A stretch of DNA of 64,000 bases from JBDHXE01 sp035445085. GTDB taxonomy: Bacteria; Bacteroidota; Ignavibacteria; Kapaibacteriales; UBA2268. Positions 1-9,220 of the stretch are shown piece after piece (position 1 is the first letter of the stretch; each line of letters starts with the position of its first letter). Position numbers and translations under genes: made by a program. The stretch lies in NCBI GenBank assembly GCA_035445085.1, contig DAOMQA010000012.1, positions 1-64,000 on the forward strand, read 5' to 3'. Under the pieces are notes generated by a model, which worked only from the letters and a program-made list of their open reading frames with translations, ran no database searches and was not told the DNA's origin.

Positions 1-3000
1 TACACACAAATAATCCTCAAACAGTATTAGACTATTTCAAATCAGATAATTTCATTCTTGGTTGGCACTGGGGCGGCGAAAGAATAATCTCAAAAGTAAT
101 GAAAGTAAATCAGTCTGATATGACCAATAGTAATGCAAATGATGCAAACCCAAACCGTTATGAGGACAATACAAATTTATTTATAAGAACAGATTATCAA
201 GGTAATGATTTATGGTCCCATTGCAAAGGTGATGCGAGGTTAATGCATACAAAATCACTAAAATATTCTGCTGCATTAACAATTGATGCAAATGACCCCT
301 ATCATTTAATAAAATTAAACAATGACCCAGAGAATAATATATTTGGATTTAGATACAAAAATCCAAGCTGTAGTACCTTTATATCAAATGATGGTTTGTA
401 TAGATTATTAGTTGATCCAGCTAATGTTTCGCCAAATACGGAAATTTTATCTAATCCTTGGCCCAATAATTTATTGACATATCATAAAACAGGTGATGAT
501 AGTACAAATGAAAACTTCACAGGGCGTGCATACTTTCTAAGTATTAATTTAAGAAGACTAAGTAATACGGAAGGAGATGTTCCAATATTAAAAATTGAAG
601 TTCCTTATAAATATCTAACAAAAGATACCAACGGTAATGATATATTAGCTGACGGAACAGCAAAATTTACTCGATTACCAACAAATACAATTGAGAATAT
701 TTATGGTTACGGTGAATTGAGACTAACTGACTCATCCTACCCAACTGCAGAATTAATCATCACCAAGGATATGTTACCCTATAATGCTTTTGAAAATAAT
801 GATATAACAATTTCCGGATATATAGATTTTGCAGGGAACCCGTATAATGAGTCAGGTTTAAATCATTCTCTAAAAACTCACAATTTAACCGTTGGACAGG
901 GTATGATAGACTCACTAAACATTAAAGTAACATATATGGGGAATTGCAAAGTTGCAATAAATTGGATAAAGTTTGAAACACCAAATACAAGGAAACTTCT
1001 AAATGGTGAGTATGACCAGATTTTAAAAGATGGCATACAAAATAACCTCAATACTTTTACAAGTGGAGACTTTTTAGCAAGAAATATCAAACCAAAAAGA
1101 TTTATAGTTAATGTGGAGGGCTCGCCTATAAACTGGGCTGCTGAGAGACATTTCAGTAAATTGATTGGTAATATTATAAGTGGTTCTAATGGTATTGCCT
1201 TACCAGAGCATTATCAATATTATATTAATCCGGCAGATAAGTGGTATAGTTTTTCAAAAATAACACCTTCTGTAGCAAACCCATTTTGTAAAGTCAATAA
1301 CTGGCATCCAATACCAGAGTGGAAAACTTTTGGATTAAAAGCAGGCTATGAAAAAAGGTGGGATAGTGGAATTTTAAATAATCTATTTCAATCAGAATGG
1401 GAAACTTATTTGGCTTATTCAGACCAACAATTAACAACATCAGATTTTGTAGAGCTAACAAGGAATCAAGATATTAGTATTTATAGGTCAAGTTATCATG
1501 TAAAATACACTGGTGGTCCTATATCAACCCAAGCATATTGGGAATGGAAAATATATCAAACTTTATTAGAGAAAGATAAAGAAGGATTTTTATTTCAAAA
1601 CGAACCTTGGTTTGCTCAGTCCTTTGTTGAAGGATTTGCTATATTGACAAATAATATGTGGGTAGCAAATGATCCTGGTGGTACAAGGGTTGTAACTGGA
1701 GAAGAATACAAACTAATGAACTGGCTTCCAATAATTTTAGGGGCAAAAGGTTTGCTTTATGATGGCGATGCAGACGTATCTTGGGTAAGTAATAATGAAG
1801 CACCTAATATTAAATTATTGCCAAGCGAAGCTGAATTAATGGCAAGGACTAATTTGAATTGGGTTCAATTAAATGCATTATCTAATTATGAATTTATTAA
1901 TCTTAATGAATCAACCAGTGATTTCCTTGATGATTCTTATGAACACCTTAATATTGTACCATCACCTCCCGACAAGTTAACCATAGCAAATACAATCGGA
2001 ACTACTACAGATAGAATTTTTATGGGTAAACAATCTGTCCGTAACGAAATGTATAAATTACATTCTTGGATTAGAAATAATGAAGAAGAGCTTATGAATT
2101 TGCAATTAAAAGCATGGTTTGGTATCGGATATAAACTTTGGTATTTACAAGACCCTAAGATTAATAATGGTTCTGACATAATGTCAAAATATATTAATAA
2201 GTCAAATATCAAAACGATAAAATTTGTTGATGAAAACGGTTATCATCCAGAAGGAATCGAAGAGTCAAATTTTGAAAGTTTTTGCGATATTACGATATTG
2301 GCAGATAAGGTAAATGATGCTGATATGAGCGATGTCTTTTATATCGGTGCCCAAAATCGCCGTACCGACCCGCTAATTTATGACGAGGATGATGAAGAAT
2401 TTTATTTTATCTCAACTCATGAATTTGATACATTAACAACCGACAATGGAAATATCAAGTATCACCCAGTAACAGGTGAGCCAAAGTCTATAAGTTATTG
2501 GAGAGAAAAATACTGGCAGCGCCAAGGTATTCGTGAAATACGAATAAAAATGAAATATGAAAAGCCCGGCACCCACGACAAAGTATTACTCAGAGTGCAA
2601 GAACTCCTCGCAGAGAATGAACCTCCATCAGGTGCAGAATGGTGGCGACAAGAAAGGTGGAACAATGCATTTAAAGATACAGTAATACGCTCCGATGGTG
2701 AATTAGTATTGAAGATGTTGCCGGGCGAAGGACGTATGTTCAAGGTAAGCGTAGAAGAAACACAAGATATAGTTGGTGAACTTGCCAACTCAAATCAAAC
2801 TAAAATAATAGCATATCCAGCCCACCAAACATCCAATCAAGATTACAGCGGTCATGACGATTCTGTATATTATCACATGGTGTATCACAGAAAAGTTGAT
2901 GGAACTAATAGATATGGTGTTTATTACAGACGTAGTAAAAACGCATATTTACACAATATGAATACTAAAACAATACAATGGGGGACAGAGCAATCTTTAG

Positions 3001-5147
3001 CAAATGTAATACGTCTAAATCGGGATATCGAACCACAATTGAATGTTGATACACTTGATGGGGTAGTCGGTGTATCTTGTGATTGTAAATATCCGACCCT
3101 CACAGCCAGATATGATACCGATAACCAAACTGCAAAAATTTATGTTGTATTTAATTGCGAAGGATGGATTTTACCAGATACACCAAAAGTATATATATTT
3201 GAACGCTCATTCCCTATTGATGCTGGGACTATCATGCCAACCCCATTAGATCCAATTGGCTATGCCTATGCTAGCGATGTTTCAAATGGTTTGATGATTG
3301 ACCGTTGGGGTGTTCCAACAATAAATGCGTCATTAAATGGAAATTTTTATGCCTGGAATGATACCTTACTTGGCATTAAAGCAGGATTCAAAAGACCTGA
3401 AAATAGTGGCTATATCACAAATTTAATATCTTTTAAATTTAATGATAATACAAATTATAACGCACTATTTCCTTCAATGAATACTTTTTCAATGATACCT
3501 TATGGTGAAGATAATGCCAGTTTAGTTTGGCAGGAAACAACTAATGAATTTTTACCAAATGCAAGTAGTAAAATTTATTATACAATGTTGAGAACAGATC
3601 AAAATTTAGATATTTACCATTATGCACCACCAACAGTTTGTGATCCAAATGAACCTTACTTTTGGGATTTTACTAGGAAAATTTCAGATCCTAATGTTTT
3701 ATGTATAAGCCCTAATCCTCCACTAACTTATTATACCTTCCCTCAAATTTATAGAAATGTAGAAAGTGTAATGGATAATGGTAATATTTTAGCTTTGGCT
3801 GCAGGTGATAGAGTATATTGGCAGGGAGGAGTTACAAATAATGTTAGATCATCAATTTATGCAAAAATGATTGACATTGGCAGTTATGATTGTTTTAATT
3901 TTATGTATCCCAAAAAAATATATTCAAATTTAACCCAATTAGGACAGCCAAATGCAAGTCAAGGTGATTTGAATTTGAACCCTGCACAAGGTCCATTCAA
4001 TTGGTCAGATAGCTCTTATGTAGTCAATTTTATTGAGTATGCAAGCAATACAAATCCACCTGATTATAATTCAAACATTTATCAATTTCACCATAACTAT
4101 TGGGGATTTTTTAGCGTACCTGGAGGTGCTTGGTTACCTTCCGAAGAATTTTATCAAAATCTTATTTTGGATCAATCGCCAATAGGACAAGGGCTCTACC
4201 CTCATCTTGTAGAATCTTCGGTATTGAGAAAAGCAGGCGATTGGAAAATAAACAACCATATTTTTGAATCAAATTCACAATCAATAAAAACTTCATATAA
4301 ATACTTCTTCAAGGGAGAACAAGAAAGCAAATATTCATATCCAATGCTGAAATTTGTAAATGTTAATAATCAGAAAGAAGAATCCTTCTCCTTTGCAGCA
4401 ATATCTGATGAAAATGATTTTGAAACAAAAAGAATACTAAAAGTAAATGCATTCAAGAAATCCGGTATATCAATGCAGGCACTTGATACAGTTTTCAGTT
4501 CATGGTTCAAAATTAATTCTATCAGAGATTTATCCTTTTTCACAGATGGCAACCATCTTGATAACGTTACACTAAAAATTGAAAGGAAGTCAGATAATCG
4601 AATTTTTGAAATTCCAAGAAAACGCTCATTAACCAACAAAATAATGATGAATAAATTACATTTGGTAAATGGCAAAAATGATTCCTATCGAATAATTTGG
4701 TTAAGAAATAAGGATTCAGTTATTATGAGTTCAGATATTTTATTTAGTCCTGAAATTGATTTTAACTTAACAGATACACTTACTAGTAAATATTTGGGTA
4801 AAACTTTAGCTATAGATGAACAAATCATTGACCTCGCCAACAACAGCTCTTACACCAATACTGAAGATTTTGAATTGATTGCTTATCCAAATCCGGCAAC
4901 AGATGTTATTTATGCCTCTGCCTTGCTGCCATTGGAAATACTCAAAGAGAACACAACTATTGAATTAACTTATATCCTTGCAAGCAGCATTGGGACAGAA
5001 ATAGAACGTACAACTGCGTCCTCCGGAAAAATAATCAACTTCAAAACACACAATTTATCGCCAGGAGCATATTTCATCAAAGTTGAATCAAACACAAATA
5101 CACTAAACCCATTAAGCAAAAGTAAATCAATAATCATCAGCAGATAA
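1..5147 (+). CDS. Giant T9SS-sorted surface/secreted protein, 5' truncated by window edge
   Basis: The reading frame is open from base 3 without a stop. The first ATG at 99 is therefore internal and the true start lies before the window; at least 1,714 residues are visible. The last ~85 residues form a type A T9SS sorting domain: the motif YPNPATD, then beta strands and LSPGAYFIKVES near the end. This targets the protein across the outer membrane to the cell surface or medium. The rest is a long Asn/Thr-rich stretch that I cannot assign to a named domain. Its middle part (about residues 370-600, counted from the ATG at 99) is rich in Trp and Tyr. An enzyme or adhesin are both possible. A GC-rich hairpin follows the stop codon. 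Confidence 0.85.
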   Translation, partial: HTNNPQTVLDYFKSDNFILGWHWGGERIISKVMKVNQSDMTNSNANDANPNRYEDNTNLFIRTDYQGNDLWSHCKGDARLMHTKSLKYSAALTIDANDPYHLIKLNNDPENNIFGFRYKNPSCSTFISNDGLYRLLVDPANVSPNTEILSNPWPNNLLTYHKTGDDSTNENFTGRAYFLSINLRRLSNTEGDVPILKIEVPYKYLTKDTNGNDILADGTAKFTRLPTNTIENIYGYGELRLTDSSYPTAELIITKDMLPYNAFENNDITISGYIDFAGNPYNESGLNHSLKTHNLTVGQGMIDSLNIKVTYMGNCKVAINWIKFETPNTRKLLNGEYDQILKDGIQNNLNTFTSGDFLARNIKPKRFIVNVEGSPINWAAERHFSKLIGNIISGSNGIALPEHYQYYINPADKWYSFSKITPSVANPFCKVNNWHPIPEWKTFGLKAGYEKRWDSGILNNLFQSEWETYLAYSDQQLTTSDFVELTRNQDISIYRSSYHVKYTGGPISTQAYWEWKIYQTLLEKDKEGFLFQNEPWFAQSFVEGFAILTNNMWVANDPGGTRVVTGEEYKLMNWLPIILGAKGLLYDGDADVSWVSNNEAPNIKLLPSEAELMARTNLNWVQLNALSNYEFINLNESTSDFLDDSYEHLNIVPSPPDKLTIANTIGTTTDRIFMGKQSVRNEMYKLHSWIRNNEEELMNLQLKAWFGIGYKLWYLQDPKINNGSDIMSKYINKSNIKTIKFVDENGYHPEGIEESNFESFCDITILADKVNDADMSDVFYIGAQNRRTDPLIYDEDDEEFYFISTHEFDTLTTDNGNIKYHPVTGEPKSISYWREKYWQRQGIREIRIKMKYEKPGTHDKVLLRVQELLAENEPPSGAEWWRQERWNNAFKDTVIRSDGELVLKMLPGEGRMFKVSVEETQDIVGELANSNQTKIIAYPAHQTSNQDYSGHDDSVYYHMVYHRKVDGTNRYGVYYRRSKNAYLHNMNTKTIQWGTEQSLANVIRLNRDIEPQLNVDTLDGVVGVSCDCKYPTLTARYDTDNQTAKIYVVFNCEGWILPDTPKVYIFERSFPIDAGTIMPTPLDPIGYAYASDVSNGLMIDRWGVPTINASLNGNFYAWNDTLLGIKAGFKRPENSGYITNLISFKFNDNTNYNALFPSMNTFSMIPYGEDNASLVWQETTNEFLPNASSKIYYTMLRTDQNLDIYHYAPPTVCDPNEPYFWDFTRKISDPNVLCISPNPPLTYYTFPQIYRNVESVMDNGNILALAAGDRVYWQGGVTNNVRSSIYAKMIDIGSYDCFNFMYPKKIYSNLTQLGQPNASQGDLNLNPAQGPFNWSDSSYVVNFIEYASNTNPPDYNSNIYQFHHNYWGFFSVPGGAWLPSEEFYQNLILDQSPIGQGLYPHLVESSVLRKAGDWKINNHIFESNSQSIKTSYKYFFKGEQESKYSYPMLKFVNVNNQKEESFSFAAISDENDFETKRILKVNAFKKSGISMQALDTVFSSWFKINSIRDLSFFTDGNHLDNVTLKIERKSDNRIFEIPRKRSLTNKIMMNKLHLVNGKNDSYRIIWLRNKDSVIMSSDILFSPEIDFNLTDTLTSKYLGKTLAIDEQIIDLANNSSYTNTEDFELIAYPNPATDVIYASALLPLEILKENTTIELTYILASSIGTEIERTTASSGKIINFKTHNLSPGAYFIKVESNTNTLNPLSKSKSIIISR

Positions 5148-5167
5148 AAGTTAAATCTAAATTAAGG

Positions 5168-5191
5168 GGGCAGAGATTGCTTTTTCTGCCC
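5168..5191. terminator. Stem-loop after the T9SS protein gene
   Basis: The arms GGGCAGA (5168-5174) and TCTGCCC (5185-5191) pair perfectly around a 10-nt loop, 20 bases after the stop. No run of T follows, so it could be a weak or factor-assisted terminator, or an mRNA 3'-end protector. The next ~190 bases up to the tRNA hold nothing I recognise. Confidence 0.35.
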
Positions 5192-5386
5192 TGTGGTTTA
5201 GAAAAGCTAAAGCAATTATTTGTCAACATTTTGCAATTGGAAATATGAGAAAAGGAATATAGATTTTTACAAAATATAATATAATATGTGGGTAGCAATA
5301 GAAAACTCATTAAAAAAAACTACATAGCGAGGCATAATCTTATATTTTGCATTCTACTATTAATTAAGCACTTACAGCTTTTTGGG

Positions 5387-5476
5387 CGGAGAAGGAGGGA
5401 TTCGAACCCTCGGTACCAGTTGTACCAGTACGACGGTTTAGCAAACCGTTGCTTTCAGCCTCTCAGCCACCTCTCC
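5387..5476 (-). tRNA. tRNA-Ser (anticodon GCT)
   Basis: On the minus strand this is a 90-nt class II tRNA. The acceptor stem GGAGAGG pairs with CTTCTCC (one G-U pair), with discriminator G at 5387. The D-arm region is GGCTGAGAGGCTGAAAGC. The anticodon loop TTGCTAA is closed by ACGGT/ACCGT and gives anticodon GCT, reading AGC/AGU serine codons. A long variable arm (GTACTGGTACAACTGGTAC) and the T-loop GGTTCGAATCC follow. The long variable arm is typical of tRNA-Ser. CCA is not encoded; the bases after the discriminator are CCC. Confidence 0.96.
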
Positions 5477-5530
5477 AACTTCGTATTTCTACGAACTACA
5501 AAAGTAGTAATTTAGCAAGTAATTACCAAA

Positions 5531-6301
5531 TTATTTTTTGCTTACTACATAAGCGTTTGCTTGAGCTGTAGGAGTTACCATAATATCTTGTATCATTACG
5601 TGTTCTGGTCTGGTAGCTACAAAAAGTAGAATGTCGGCAATATCGTCTGGGCTAAGTGCTTTGAAGCTCTTATATACATTTGCAGCACGCTCTTCATCTC
5701 CTTTAAATCTTACTAAGGAAAACTCCGTTTCTACCATACCAGGATCAATATTACATATACGAACGCCTGTCCCATTCAAATCTATTGCCATAGCTTCCGA
5801 TATAGTCTTTGTTGCAGACTTGGTAGCGCAATAAACATTGCCCTTAGGATAAGCGTGTCTACCAGCAATAGAAGATACATTAATAATAAAGCCTCTGCCT
5901 TGCTTTATCATTAATGGAGCTATAAGCCTACTTGTATATAGTAATCCTTTGATATTTGTATCTATCATTTCTTCCCAATCTTGAATGTCTCCTTCTTGCA
6001 CAGTCCCCAATCCAAGTGCCTTTCCTGCATTATTAATTAATATATCAATTTTCTTAAATTCATCTGGCAAATTACTTATAAGGTTACTCATTTCGTCATA
6101 ATTTCTTACATCTATTGCTACACTTAACACGCTAACGCCAAATTCATTTCTTAGTAGCTCCCCAATAGAATGGAGTTTTCCCTCTCTCCTTCCAGTTATT
6201 ATTAGATTTGAACCAGCTTCCGCAAATAATTTGGCACAGCTCTCGCCTATTCCGGCGCTTGCTCCCGTAATAAAGGTAGTTTTCCCATTTAATTTTTTCA
6301 T
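5531..6301 (-). CDS. SDR family NAD(P)-dependent oxidoreductase (YdfG-like)
   Basis: A classical short-chain dehydrogenase/reductase of 256 residues, the usual size. Visible motifs in order: the glycine-rich cofactor loop TGASAGIG near residues 13-20, the TGRR segment after beta-2 that favours NADP, NNAGKALG near 90, the catalytic Ser in VSSIAGR near 145, and the YCATK Tyr/Lys pair near 158. The C-terminal part (PGMVETEFSLVRFKGDEERA, PDDIADILLFVATRPEHV) resembles YdfG/serine 3-dehydrogenase enzymes, which oxidise 3-hydroxy acids or reduce small carbonyl substrates; the substrate here is unknown. It starts 4 bases after the TraB-like gene and is probably in the same transcript. Confidence 0.9.
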   Translation of the reverse strand: MKKLNGKTTFITGASAGIGESCAKLFAEAGSNLIITGRREGKLHSIGELLRNEFGVSVLSVAIDVRNYDEMSNLISNLPDEFKKIDILINNAGKALGLGTVQEGDIQDWEEMIDTNIKGLLYTSRLIAPLMIKQGRGFIINVSSIAGRHAYPKGNVYCATKSATKTISEAMAIDLNGTGVRICNIDPGMVETEFSLVRFKGDEERAANVYKSFKALSPDDIADILLFVATRPEHVMIQDIMVTPTAQANAYVVSKK

Positions 6302-6305
6302 AACT

Positions 6306-7163
6306 TTATTTCTGATTAATTGTATACTTATTTTTCGATTTTAATAATTGAATTAAACCTTCTTTCCCAACTAAATGGGCAGCTCCAACTACTACAAAAT
6401 GTGTTTCATTACTCTGCAAATACTGTTCAATTTTATCAAGCATATTATAATTTCTTTGATTATTTATTATGTGCATTACTTCATCGAACCCTTCTATATC
6501 AAAGCCTTGATTTACTATTTCACTCATTTTATCAGAATCCCCATTCTTCCATGCTTTCAAAATATCTGCCACTTGCTTGCCTGTATCATTTATTTCTTCT
6601 AATGTATAATCTAAAAACTTTCCAGAAAAGTTATTCAATGTATCTAATACCTTCATCTGAAAAGCGAAGGACTCTAATTCTTTAATTTTCATATTCTTGT
6701 TCTGTGCTTTATCCAAGAAAAATAGGTCTATACCATATGCTATTGAATAATTACTACTAATCATTTCTAAACTTTGCAAAGTCATAACTGCAAACCAAGG
6801 TTTGAGTTTGCTATAAGCCATAAATGGAACATTATGTTTTTTAAATAAATCTTCAAATTTCTTATAAGTAATTTTGTCTACTGCCCCAGCCAAAGTATTT
6901 GTGTCGGCTAACATAGTATATTTCAAGACATCAGTAGGGTTTATATTGCTTATATCAATTTCAAGTACTAAAACTTGGCTCTTGTCAAAGGCATCGCTTA
7001 TAGCTTGGTCCATCGGATAAATACTTGAGTCAGCCAAGTGGACAGAACCTAAAATATAACAAGTGCTTTTGTCAGACTTTACTTCCCACATAAAATTCTT
7101 AGACCAAACAAAGCTAAGATTAAAAATTATTAGAACAAGATAAAATATTACTCTCAAAATCAT
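6306..7163 (-). CDS. TraB/GumN family exported protein
   Basis: The frame runs up to 7229, but I place the start at the ATG at 7163. There the protein begins MILRVIFYLVLIIFNLSFVW, a clean signal peptide, preceded by a GAAGGGG Shine-Dalgarno-like run. A TATATTTG promoter element at 7227-7234 would put the transcript start downstream of the longer ORF's first codon. The mature protein (about 265 residues) has the hallmarks of the TraB/PrgY/GumN family: YILGSVHLADSSIYPMD near the N terminus, an acidic LVLEIDI, and the C-terminal VVVGAAHLVGKEGLI with its GxxH. Members are thought to be metal-dependent, Tiki-like proteases, but most bacterial ones are uncharacterised. Likely periplasmic. Upstream partner of the SDR gene. 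Confidence 0.85.
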   Translation of the reverse strand: MILRVIFYLVLIIFNLSFVWSKNFMWEVKSDKSTCYILGSVHLADSSIYPMDQAISDAFDKSQVLVLEIDISNINPTDVLKYTMLADTNTLAGAVDKITYKKFEDLFKKHNVPFMAYSKLKPWFAVMTLQSLEMISSNYSIAYGIDLFFLDKAQNKNMKIKELESFAFQMKVLDTLNNFSGKFLDYTLEEINDTGKQVADILKAWKNGDSDKMSEIVNQGFDIEGFDEVMHIINNQRNYNMLDKIEQYLQSNETHFVVVGAAHLVGKEGLIQLLKSKNKYTINQK

Positions 7164-7226
7164 TTCCCCTTCATTTATATTATATATAAGAGTGTAGTAA
7201 CGATTATAATTATTGTATGTTTGGAA

Positions 7227-7254
7227 CAAATATATATTTATTTTTTAACTGCAA
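7227..7254 (-). promoter_or_regulatory. Bacteroidota-type promoter for the TraB-SDR transcript
   Basis: The minus strand reads TTG (7252-7254), 17 bases, then TATATTTG (7234-7227), matching the Bacteroidota -33/-7 pattern (TTTG ... TAnnTTTG). The predicted transcript starts about 7220, giving a ~57-nt leader to the ATG at 7163. Confidence 0.55.
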
Positions 7255-7421
7255 TAACACCATACCGTTTACTCCACTTCCTCTTCCTATTCGAAAATCA
7301 CTTATCTACCTTATACACTAAAGCTAATACTAACCTTTAAAAGATTTGTTTTTATTCTATTTTGAAAAAAAATTATGTAAGTACGTAATATAACTAATGT
7401 TAAATTTTATAAGGCTTAGTT

Positions 7422-9125
7422 ATGAAAAATATTTGGTCATTATTTACTATTTTATCGATAGCTACCATAAGCTTATTATTCTTATCCTCTTGCGAAGATA
7501 ATTCGCAAAATTCAGATAAATTAATTGATGTTGATGGCTTCGTTATTAATCAAAAAGGCGACCCTATAGCGGGTGCTCAAATAAAAGCTTTCAACAATGA
7601 GAAAATTTTTGTGCAAACCACAAGCAACGAGGCAGGCGGATTTTCGCTTAAAGGAATACCAGAGTCTGCAAAAGGCTTGAGAATAAGTGCCAATGCCGCA
7701 GAATACAATTACTTTGAAGTACCTTACTCTACAGCACAAAAGATGATGGTTGAAGGTAAATTACCTATATTATTAAGCAAGGATTCTTGTTGTAATACAG
7801 TAAGTATTATGGTCAAGGATAGTGTTAGTGGTAATATTTTAAGAGGCGTTGAAGTCAAGTTAGCTAAATTCCAATCTGACTGGAAGCAATACAAAGAAAC
7901 CAACGAAGATGGTGTTGCGATTTTTGAGAATGTTTGTGATGCTAAATATTGGATTAGAGTAGCTAAAGATGGTTATCTTGTATACGAAAAGGACTTTTAT
8001 TTAGATTCTTGCCAAAACTTAAACTTAGAAGTAAAAATCACTAAAAGAGAACAAGATACATGCTGCAATAATAAAATTAAAATATGGCTTAAAAATCAAG
8101 AAGGCGAAGCCATTTCTAATGCAAAAGTGAAATTATGGAAAGATGGCAAACTCTTAACTTATAAAATGTCTGAGCACGGATATGTAGAATTTCATGAATT
8201 ATGTGCTGGTAAATATGCGTTTTCTATTTTAGCAGAACACTACATTGTTTCTGAATTTACACAACAATTTTCTTGTAGCGATAGTGTAGAAGTTGTTCAA
8301 ACTTTATTAAAAGAAAAACAAGAAGACTGTTGCAATAATAAAATTAAAATCTGGCTCAAAAACCAAGAAGGCGAACCTCTAGATAATATTAAGGTTAGAT
8401 TGTGGCAAGCAGGTAAAAATATTACTACTAAATACTCCGAAAATGGCTATGTTATCTTTGACGAATTATGCAAGGGTAAGTATGGCTTTGATATTATATC
8501 TGATAAGTACAAACCAGTAGAATTTAGCTATGAATTTACTTGTGAAGAGAGCAAAGAAGTAAGCAAGACGTTAGAAAAATTTGGGAAAGATACTTGTTGC
8601 GAAGGAAGGATTAAAATATGGCTTAAGAATGGCGAAGGAGAATTAATAAAAAATGCTAAGGTCAAAATGTGGAAGAATGGTGAGTATATCAATGCCAAAG
8701 TAGCAGAAAATGGTTACGTAGTATTCGAAGGCTTATGCGAAGCTAAATACGGCTTTAGTATTATCGCAGAAAGATATAAAGGGCAAGAATTTGATTATGC
8801 CTTATCTTGTAAAGATAATAAAGAATTTACAAAAGTCTTAGAGAGCACCAAGCCTGATTCTTGTTATAATGCTGCCATAAAAATTAAAGTAAAAGATGCA
8901 GAAAACAAAGAACCTATAGCAGGTGCAAAAGTAATCATTAAATTTAAAGATCAGGTAATTTTTGAAGGAGTGAGCAATGATGATGGCTATATACTTAAAG
9001 AAGGGCTTGTAGCTCCTGCAACATATCTTATAATAGTAAGCAAAGAAGGCTATAACGATATACGTTTTGATATGAACATTAAAGAATGTAAGTTATGGCA
9101 GGAAACAGCCTCATTAAGCAAGTAA
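7422..9125 (+). CDS. Lipoprotein with five tandem Cys-containing Ig/carboxypeptidase-regulatory-like repeats
   Basis: A 567-residue lipoprotein. The signal peptide ends in lipobox LSSC with lipidated Cys24. Residues ~35-120 form a carboxypeptidase-regulatory-like beta-sandwich (DGFVINQKGDPIAGAQIKAF). Five tandem ~90-residue repeats follow (121-211, 212-301, 302-389, 390-478, 479-567). Repeats 2-4 share IKIWLKN.EGE, NGYV.F and LC.(G/A)KY.F. Each of the first four has a CC pair at its start and two further Cys (in the LC and SC/TC positions), so disulfide pairing within each module is likely; the fifth is degenerate (SCYN). Predicted outer-membrane anchored and periplasmic or surface exposed. 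No enzyme motif is seen. It is a single-gene unit closed by a strong terminator. Confidence 0.85.
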   Translation: MKNIWSLFTILSIATISLLFLSSCEDNSQNSDKLIDVDGFVINQKGDPIAGAQIKAFNNEKIFVQTTSNEAGGFSLKGIPESAKGLRISANAAEYNYFEVPYSTAQKMMVEGKLPILLSKDSCCNTVSIMVKDSVSGNILRGVEVKLAKFQSDWKQYKETNEDGVAIFENVCDAKYWIRVAKDGYLVYEKDFYLDSCQNLNLEVKITKREQDTCCNNKIKIWLKNQEGEAISNAKVKLWKDGKLLTYKMSEHGYVEFHELCAGKYAFSILAEHYIVSEFTQQFSCSDSVEVVQTLLKEKQEDCCNNKIKIWLKNQEGEPLDNIKVRLWQAGKNITTKYSENGYVIFDELCKGKYGFDIISDKYKPVEFSYEFTCEESKEVSKTLEKFGKDTCCEGRIKIWLKNGEGELIKNAKVKMWKNGEYINAKVAENGYVVFEGLCEAKYGFSIIAERYKGQEFDYALSCKDNKEFTKVLESTKPDSCYNAAIKIKVKDAENKEPIAGAKVIIKFKDQVIFEGVSNDDGYILKEGLVAPATYLIIVSKEGYNDIRFDMNIKECKLWQETASLSK

Positions 9126-9157
9126 AATGTAAGTAATAAATAATACTTTTGAATAAG

Positions 9158-9183
9158 GGTAACTTTAATAGTTACCTTTTTTT
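9158..9183 (+). terminator. Intrinsic terminator after the repeat lipoprotein
   Basis: A perfect 7-bp stem, GGTAACT (9158-9164) with AGTTACC (9170-9176), with a 5-nt loop, is followed directly by seven T. Confidence 0.9.
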
Positions 9184-9220
9184 ATATTAAATTTAAAGGC
9201 ATATATTAAGAATTTTTGAA

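Noticed and set aside
5288..5515. 75-residue open frame on the plus strand
   Set aside because: It runs antisense through the tRNA-Ser gene and has no family likeness; an accidental frame.
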